Shown piece after piece: positions 58,104 through 64,000 of a stretch of DNA of 64,000 nt. Both the position numbers and the translations under genes were made by a program. Source of the DNA: Tipula vernalis. Its lineage: Eukaryota; Arthropoda; Insecta; Diptera; Tipulidae. The DNA is taken from contig OY282558.1 of the NCBI GenBank assembly GCA_958295665.1, positions 136,050,326 to 136,114,325 of the forward strand. Reading direction: 5' to 3'. Below the pieces are notes generated by a model, which was not told where the DNA came from, did no database searches, and worked only from the letters and a program-made list of their open reading frames with translations. The first letter of the stretch is position 1. Each line of letters begins with the position of its first letter.

Positions 58104-61100
58104 TTTCAAGCCTTCTTTAAAATTTTATTAATTTTGAATATTTTGCAAATTAAATTTTAAATGTATAAAGCTTCCGTAAGTGTTAAACAAAGAAAATTCA
58201 AAAATCAAACTTTAACTAAAGAATTTTGAAGTAAGGTGGAATTAAAAATTTTAACATTTGATGAACTTAAAAATTTAAATTTTATTTTAAATTTTTATGA
58301 TTGATAAAATAAATTTAAAATTTAATTTCAAATATTGATTGAATTTTAAAAATTTAATTTTCTTTTTTAATCTAGAACCGTAAAATTTAGAATATATTTT
58401 AAAATTTGTAAATAACAGTTTTAATTTATTCTGTTTAACAGAATTTTAATACTATTAAAATTTTTGAATTTTGATTAAATTTATTAAAATTTCAAGGGGT
58501 CCATTTTTGGTTTACAATTCAATTACGAGTTTATAGGTTTATACATTTTGACAATTATAGAATTTTAATAATTGGAATAATTGGAATTTTAGAAATAAAA
58601 TTATTACTGAAAATTTTTTACATCTTGTAAATTAATTTTGAAACTTCTGCCGAATTTTAAAAATCGATCAAGTTTTATTTAATTTTAAAAATATCTTTTG
58701 AAATATACAAATTTTTTTGGAGATTACAAAAATTTGATTTTTAGTAAACCGAGCCATTCATTGTGAAATTCAATTGATATTATGGTTTTGAAAAATTATG
58801 AAGTTAAACGTTTTTAGGATTTTAAAAGCATCGAATTTTTGTATTCAGATTTGTTGAAAATTTTGAAATTTTCAATTTATCAAATTTCAAAATATTATTC
58901 CGAAATTTCTATTTAAACCAGAACTTTAGGTGTACAAATCAGAATTTATAATTTATGAATGGTTTGTCGTTGTAAAATGTCGCATTTAACAAAATGTTTA
59001 TTAAATTTTTTTCAAATTTTGAATTTTTAACCATATCATTCATCCAAATTCGAATTGTTCGAGTCAATTTTTAAATTATTCACAATCCTAAAATTGAGGA
59101 TTTCTTTTGGTGGCGTTGTACCACGTAATTAGATCTCATACTGTACAATAACAACCAAAAAAAAAAAAATCATTGAATCGTGTTATGAGTTTTGTTATAC
59201 ATACGTAAATCGAAAGATCGTCGTGTCTTTACTTGAATTTTATTTTGTCTTTACCTATAAAACATTTTTGCGATCCTTAAAGCCAGATATCTTACGTACA
59301 CATATAATCATCCAGCACATATACAAATACACGAAAATTACGCATGATATGTTATTTCATTTCTGTATTGTCTTTATTGTTGTTGTTGTTGGTAAAAGAT
59401 CAACCGCATGGCCCGGCGATCATACAAGAACAAAAAACAACAACAACAAAACGCACGTACAATAAAATATACAAAACGTACTTGGAGAGACGTTATATTT
59501 ACAATACATAAGAACTTTGTATAGTACATATATGACGATCGTCGATTTTGCTGGCTTGTGAGTAGATTTTTATTCTTAAACGATCATACGATAAAATAGG
59601 ATAGCACGATCGTTACTGGATGGTTTCTTTTTACAATTGTATTCTTATTAAATTCGTATATATACTTTACTTAATACTTAAGAAACACAACACAAAAATC
59701 TTTAAACCGGTTGCTTGGTTCGATGCATTTTTACATTGAATTTTCTTTTGTATTCTTGATGATCACACAACGATGATAGGGATATACACAAAACTAAATA
59801 CATTTCATAATATATGTACACAATTTATACACATATTGTGTCTTTAAACTAGGTGAACGTCTGGAAACAAGATTTTTTTTGTATTTTTTTTTTATTAACC
59901 CTATAAAGGTGTTTTAATAGCGATAAACATAAATTGAATGATCGCATTTTTGTAATTTTGTTTAATCAAGGGTTATACATTTTATATGTATATATATACC
60001 ATTGATTGTGTTGATCGCGATCTTTGTTTATTTTTTTTTTAGTTTTTCGTTCGTTTCGCGCATATAAAAACTTGATAGAATATGCAATTATCCCGTCGGC
60101 TTTTTCTTATAAATTTTTTGTATATAAGATATATAATTTTATATACTTGTGTATAAATGTTAGACAGTATGATCGATGGTGATCGTGATTGAAAAAATAA
60201 AAAATAAAAAATTTTAGTATACTTAAAATGGTTATATAAAAAATGATGTGCGAACGAAATGTAATATTAAAGCATCGTAAATATAGATCAGATAGATCGC
60301 TGTTACATTATTCTCCTAATATTGTCTTAATTGCAAATTTAATGCTAAATATAGTTTTTTTTTGGCGTATAGATGTCATTTCGCACGTCATTACCTACAT
60401 ATATAAATATTAAAAAGAATCATTCATTTTTTATATAAAATATCAAATTTTTCTTATCGATCGATCGATCAACGTAATAATAAACTGTCAAAAAAATGAG
60501 AGATATATGTCAAATTTTTTTATTTTTTTTTCCAGGGTTGATATAATTTGTATTATAAATGATCACTTGATCGTTGGTAATATTATTTAGTTAATGTATT
60601 TTGATTGATATGTGTGTTGGTTGGTTGTTAGCCGAGAGTGATATATATGTGCTTTAATACCACGGAGTATATTATAATTGTATATAATGCGAGTAAGAGA
60701 GTTAGATCGTTTTAAAACCCTACCCTGTTGTGTGCTTGAGGTATTTTTTTGTACACATCTGACTATATACATATTTAATTTGATATATTAAGGCAGACAT
60801 ATACAACATATTTGAAAAATAATAGTTTTTGAAATGATTGATGGTAATTGTGATAAGATAAAAAAAAAAAAATTAAAGATAAGACAGCGAGACTTGATAA
60901 TATATGTACACCAATTCAGTGAAGTAGGAATCACGAAGACTGTGGAACGATAAGGAATTCTTGGAAAAATTGGTTTAAACTAATACGAACAAATGTTGAT
61001 GAATTGATCACAAAATGCAAGATATGAAAGAAGAGCAAGTCATGAAGGATTAACGTTTATGTGGTGTACAATATTTTCAGATAGCATAAGGTCGTTGTTC

Positions 61101-61980
61101 TTTTGTTCCAATTTTCTAAACATTTATCTTTTTATTAAAATTTAGTTTTAGAAATTCATAATTTCAAAATTTGCTTTTAAATGTTGTTTTTATTTTGTCC
61201 TGAAACTTTGAGCCCAACTTTTATTTTAGAGAATGGTAAAAACAAATTTAAAAGCCAAATGTATCAAAGTTCCACAAAATATATCCACTACATGACCATA
61301 TTTCTGAAATTTGGGTCCTTTGACTTTGTGTAAAATTCGCTTAAATTTGTTCAATTTAAAAATTCGCAATTTGACCCCAATAATTTTTTACAGGATGATA
61401 AATTTACGAATGTGACTTGTAGATTGTTATCAGTTTTCATCAAAACAGTTCAAATTACTCTACACTTCCATCAAATTCGGTTCCCCGACAAAACGACACA
61501 AGATAAAATCGACAGACGAAACAAACAGTAAAGTAACAAAATCAAAAATGTATTGCTGGAAAAGAAAAATAAATTTTTTAAATATTCTGAGGAATCAGTT
61601 CAATTTTTATTTGAACAGGGTCTGGAAAAAAGGAAATATAATTTTAAAATCAGAATCGGACTAGTGGGAGGGAAAGCTTAACTGTAAAATATTTAGGAAA
61701 AAGAAGATTTCATTTTAAAATTGGAATAGAATTTCTGAAAAAGAGAAGCCTAGTTTCTAAATATTCTAGAAAATGGAGATTTAAATTAGAATAAAATAGA
61801 AATATTTTTAATTTTAATATTTTAGAAAAGGAAACCTAATTTAAAAATCAGAATGTAACGTCTGCAAAAAGGAAGCTTAATTTAAAATATTCTGGGCAAA
61901 AAAATCAATTTAATAAAAAATTCTAGGAAATGGAGATTTCAACTAAAATTAGAATAACATAACAACATATGAAAAATGGA
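58104..61980. other. AT-rich repeat tract then mixed island, no gene
   Basis: From 58.1 to 59.0 kb the sequence echoes the repeat tract left of the second LINE (TTTCAAGCCTTCTTTAAAAT here, TTTCAAGTCCTGTTTAAAAT near 54888). From 59.1 to 61.1 kb the composition is more even, with CGATCGATCGATC (about 60459) and paired TTGTTGTTGTTG and CAACAACAACAA (about 59380 and 59440). From 61.1 kb a GGAAA-flavoured AT-rich text (GAAAAGGAAACCTAATTT-type phrases) begins. No frame has recognisable features. Confidence 0.4.
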
Positions 61981-63239
61981 ATGACGATATATGGGGCAAG
62001 TAAAATTGGAAGATTCCGAAAACCACTTTGCTAAATAAACAAAGAGGCGTATATGCACAAAATGCTCATATAGGCCGGCCACCCAACGATTTTAACTTCA
62101 TCGGAAAACAATAAAATAAAACAGTGGATTTTATATATTGCTCAAACTGGCTTTCCCGCTACAAAAGGTCATCGGCATGAGACTATTCAACGATTACTTC
62201 AAAATCTTTAGCGACAAAATAATTTTAAAAGTGGACGAGCAGGCAGACGGTGGTATGAAGGATTTCTATTACGAAATCCCGATATTTTCGAACGAATTTC
62301 CCAACACCTAGTAAAAAGTCATTCCACAGTAAGAGAAACGAGTATACACGGCTGGTTCCAAGAGAGTACAACCTAATGGAAATAATTAAAGATCAAAAAC
62401 GGTGTTAGCTCCGTAAGAACATTGTGCGCTTCTTGCAAAAGGTGATAAATCGGTTTACAATGTTACAAACAACGACGATAAGGAATGTTAGACATTATAC
62501 TTTATCGATCTCTGAAAGTGGAATAGAAAAAGGCTGTGCGTAGCTGGAAAATAGGAAATGATAGCCGGAATCTTAGAGATGAAGATATTTATCAACGTCA
62601 AACATTTTGTCTAAAATGCTTTTAGAGTATATAGAACTTATCCATTTTCGGCTGACAGTGTAAACTATTGAAAACTATTAAAAAGCCCAGAAAACAATAG
62701 TGCCAACATCAACTCCTAAAATTGATATCGAACCATGATCAACCAATTTTTTTAGAAATATTGGATTCCTTGTTGTCACAAAGTCAATTACAAAGTTTTA
62801 AGGACGCTTCAGAGTTAATCTTAGAAGAGTAACGAGTGTTGATGAGGTGCAACAAAATAACTCTACTTTAGTAATTGGAGGAAAAACTTTGGATTACAAA
62901 AACTTTTAAGAAGTATTTAAAATGTATGATTATGATTTGTGTGAAAATATTAATGGTATTGGTGTAGTGATTACATGGCCAATTGACAATTCCATAGATA
63001 TTCGTGAAAATGAACAGGAAATACAGGAAAACAAGGAATTTATTGAAAGTTCTGAAACTGTACAAAAAGACGAGCGGGCAGTTGTATCAACCCTGGATAC
63101 ACCAGTCAATCGGGAGACAGGGGAGACTATTTTTAAGAATATTGAATGTATTGAAAATTCGGAAACTTTTCAAGTAAACGAACGGACAGTATTATTCAAC
63201 ATTGAAACTTCAATTAAAAACTGCTTCTTTTACATATAA
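61981..63239 (+). pseudogene. pogo-like transposase relic, catalytic core deleted
   Basis: The N-terminal part (from ATG 61981) shows a psq-type helix-turn-helix (MTIYGASKIGR, then a frameshift, KTTLLNKQRG). A CENP-B-type DNA-binding segment follows: IKQWILYIAQTGFPATKGH, AGRRWYEGFLLRNPDIFERI and IHGWFQES (about 62119-62367). A short piece of the catalytic domain, ALLAKGDKSVYNVTNNDDKEC (about 62429-62490), and the end of the domain (RSWKIGNDSRNLRDED, then RTYPFSADSVNY, about 62540-62670) are present. Most of the DDE core between them is missing. The tail has LEILDSLLSQSQLQSF (about 62756-62803) and an acidic 105-codon frame (62922-63239). That frame contains two related segments, IESSETVQKDERAV and IENSETFQVNERTV. 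Several stops and frameshifts make it inactive. Confidence 0.75.
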
Positions 63240-64000
63240 ATTTTGTCTAATATCTAAACTAGGAAGCCTTGTCCTTGTTCGCTACGTTCACCAACACCCG
63301 GCGACACCTGCTCGCCTCGCTCGCCAATCACCGATTAATTTATAATAGTGTATTTTCGGTGATGAATGCAAATGCAATAAAATAAAAAAAATGTGCGATG
63401 TGTGATGTGTGATGTGCACGCGCAGCAAAACTGACCCTTTTTATTTGCATTGTTCATGTTTATGTTCATCCTAATTGGTCATAGTCTAGAACTTTGTCCA
63501 AAAATCAATTTTAGAATTCAATTAAAATTATACATGTCACATTTCACCAAAATCGGTTAAGAAATAGCCAGAGTTGTGTTAAAATTAAAAAAATTTCTTT
63601 GAAAATAAATCGTAAGGCAAGGAAGGGGTTAATTATAAAATATTCTGGAGAAGTAAGATTTATTATTAAAATTAAAATGCAATTTCTGCTGAAGGAAGAA
63701 TTCATTTTTAAATATTTGGATTAGGAAAGATAGATTAATTAAAAAAGTAGAATGCAATTTCTGAAAAGGAGAATTTTAAATTATAATTACAATTTAAATA
63801 ATTTTAATTAAAAAAAATATTGGTTTTAAAAGATAGATTTAAATTAAAGTTAGAATGGTATTTCTGGAAAGGAAAATCTATTTTTAATAATGGAACTTCT
63901 GGAAAAGAGAGGCTAAGTTTTAAATAATTTAGGAAAAAAGAGATTTTAATTAAAATTAGAATGAAAGTATTTTTAATTTTAAAATATTCTGAAGAAGATG
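63240..64000. other. Downstream stretch with a short GC-richer patch
   Basis: A GC-richer patch lies at about 63260-63340 and a GATGTGT repeat (three near-copies) at about 63392-63416. TCACCGA (63328-63334) pairs with TCGGTGA (63356-63362) as a small stem. The last 400 bases return to the GGAAA-flavoured AT-rich text seen at 61.1-61.97 kb, so that repeat text flanks the pogo relic on both sides. Confidence 0.4.

Overview
The window is AT-rich eukaryotic repeat DNA, most likely from an insect or other arthropod. That guess rests on the mix of mobile elements (BEL/Pao, piggyBac, hAT, Tc1 and pogo-like transposons, and CR1/jockey-type LINEs), the long A/T runs, and the lack of any bacterial operon structure. 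I found no convincing host protein-coding exon, tRNA, rRNA or CRISPR array. It reads as a deep intron, an intergenic block or pericentromere-like heterochromatin.

Layout. 1-8.9 kb: unassigned AT-rich DNA holding a broken BEL/Pao element (3325-6715) and a stray pol fragment just upstream. 8.9-16.1 kb: degenerate satellite of about 300-bp monomers with an eight-monomer higher-order period, split by one foreign segment. 17.26-17.95 kb: four copies of a 170-bp repeat. 20.7-21.0 kb: two tandem inverted-repeat elements. 21.6-26.96 kb: an array of about 40 monomers (about 141 bp) with shortened variants and nested duplications. 27.5-29.9 kb: minus-strand Tc1 and hAT relics. 32.0-32.5 kb: a 467-bp element with terminal inverted repeats and a 112-codon frame. 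34.2 kb: another BEL/Pao scrap. 35.0-39.1 kb: a second copy of the 467-bp family, split by a CR1-like LINE. That LINE keeps an intact ORF1 (PHD finger) but has lost its endonuclease domain. 40.2-42.7 kb: three copies of a dispersed repeat, one carrying a 260-bp 8-mer array. 42.96-44.62 kb: a broken piggyBac gene. 45.37-46.80 kb: a hAT-like element with a perfect 8-bp target duplication. 50.0-51.95 kb: a 160-bp tandem array. 55.5-58.1 kb: a second decayed LINE lying inside AT-rich repeat DNA. 62.0-63.2 kb: a pogo-like transposase relic.

Stretches with ordinary sequence complexity (about 1-1.4, 7.5-8.9, 18.2-20.6, 47.5-49.95 and 59.1-61.1 kb) alternate with satellite or transposon blocks. This suggests that one original locus was pushed apart by repeat growth. 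Almost every transposon gene is broken by frameshifts, stops or deletions; the two clear intact frames are LINE ORF1 (35316-36239) and the 112-codon frame of the small element (32101-32439, minus). All family calls come from reading translations by eye; no database search was run.
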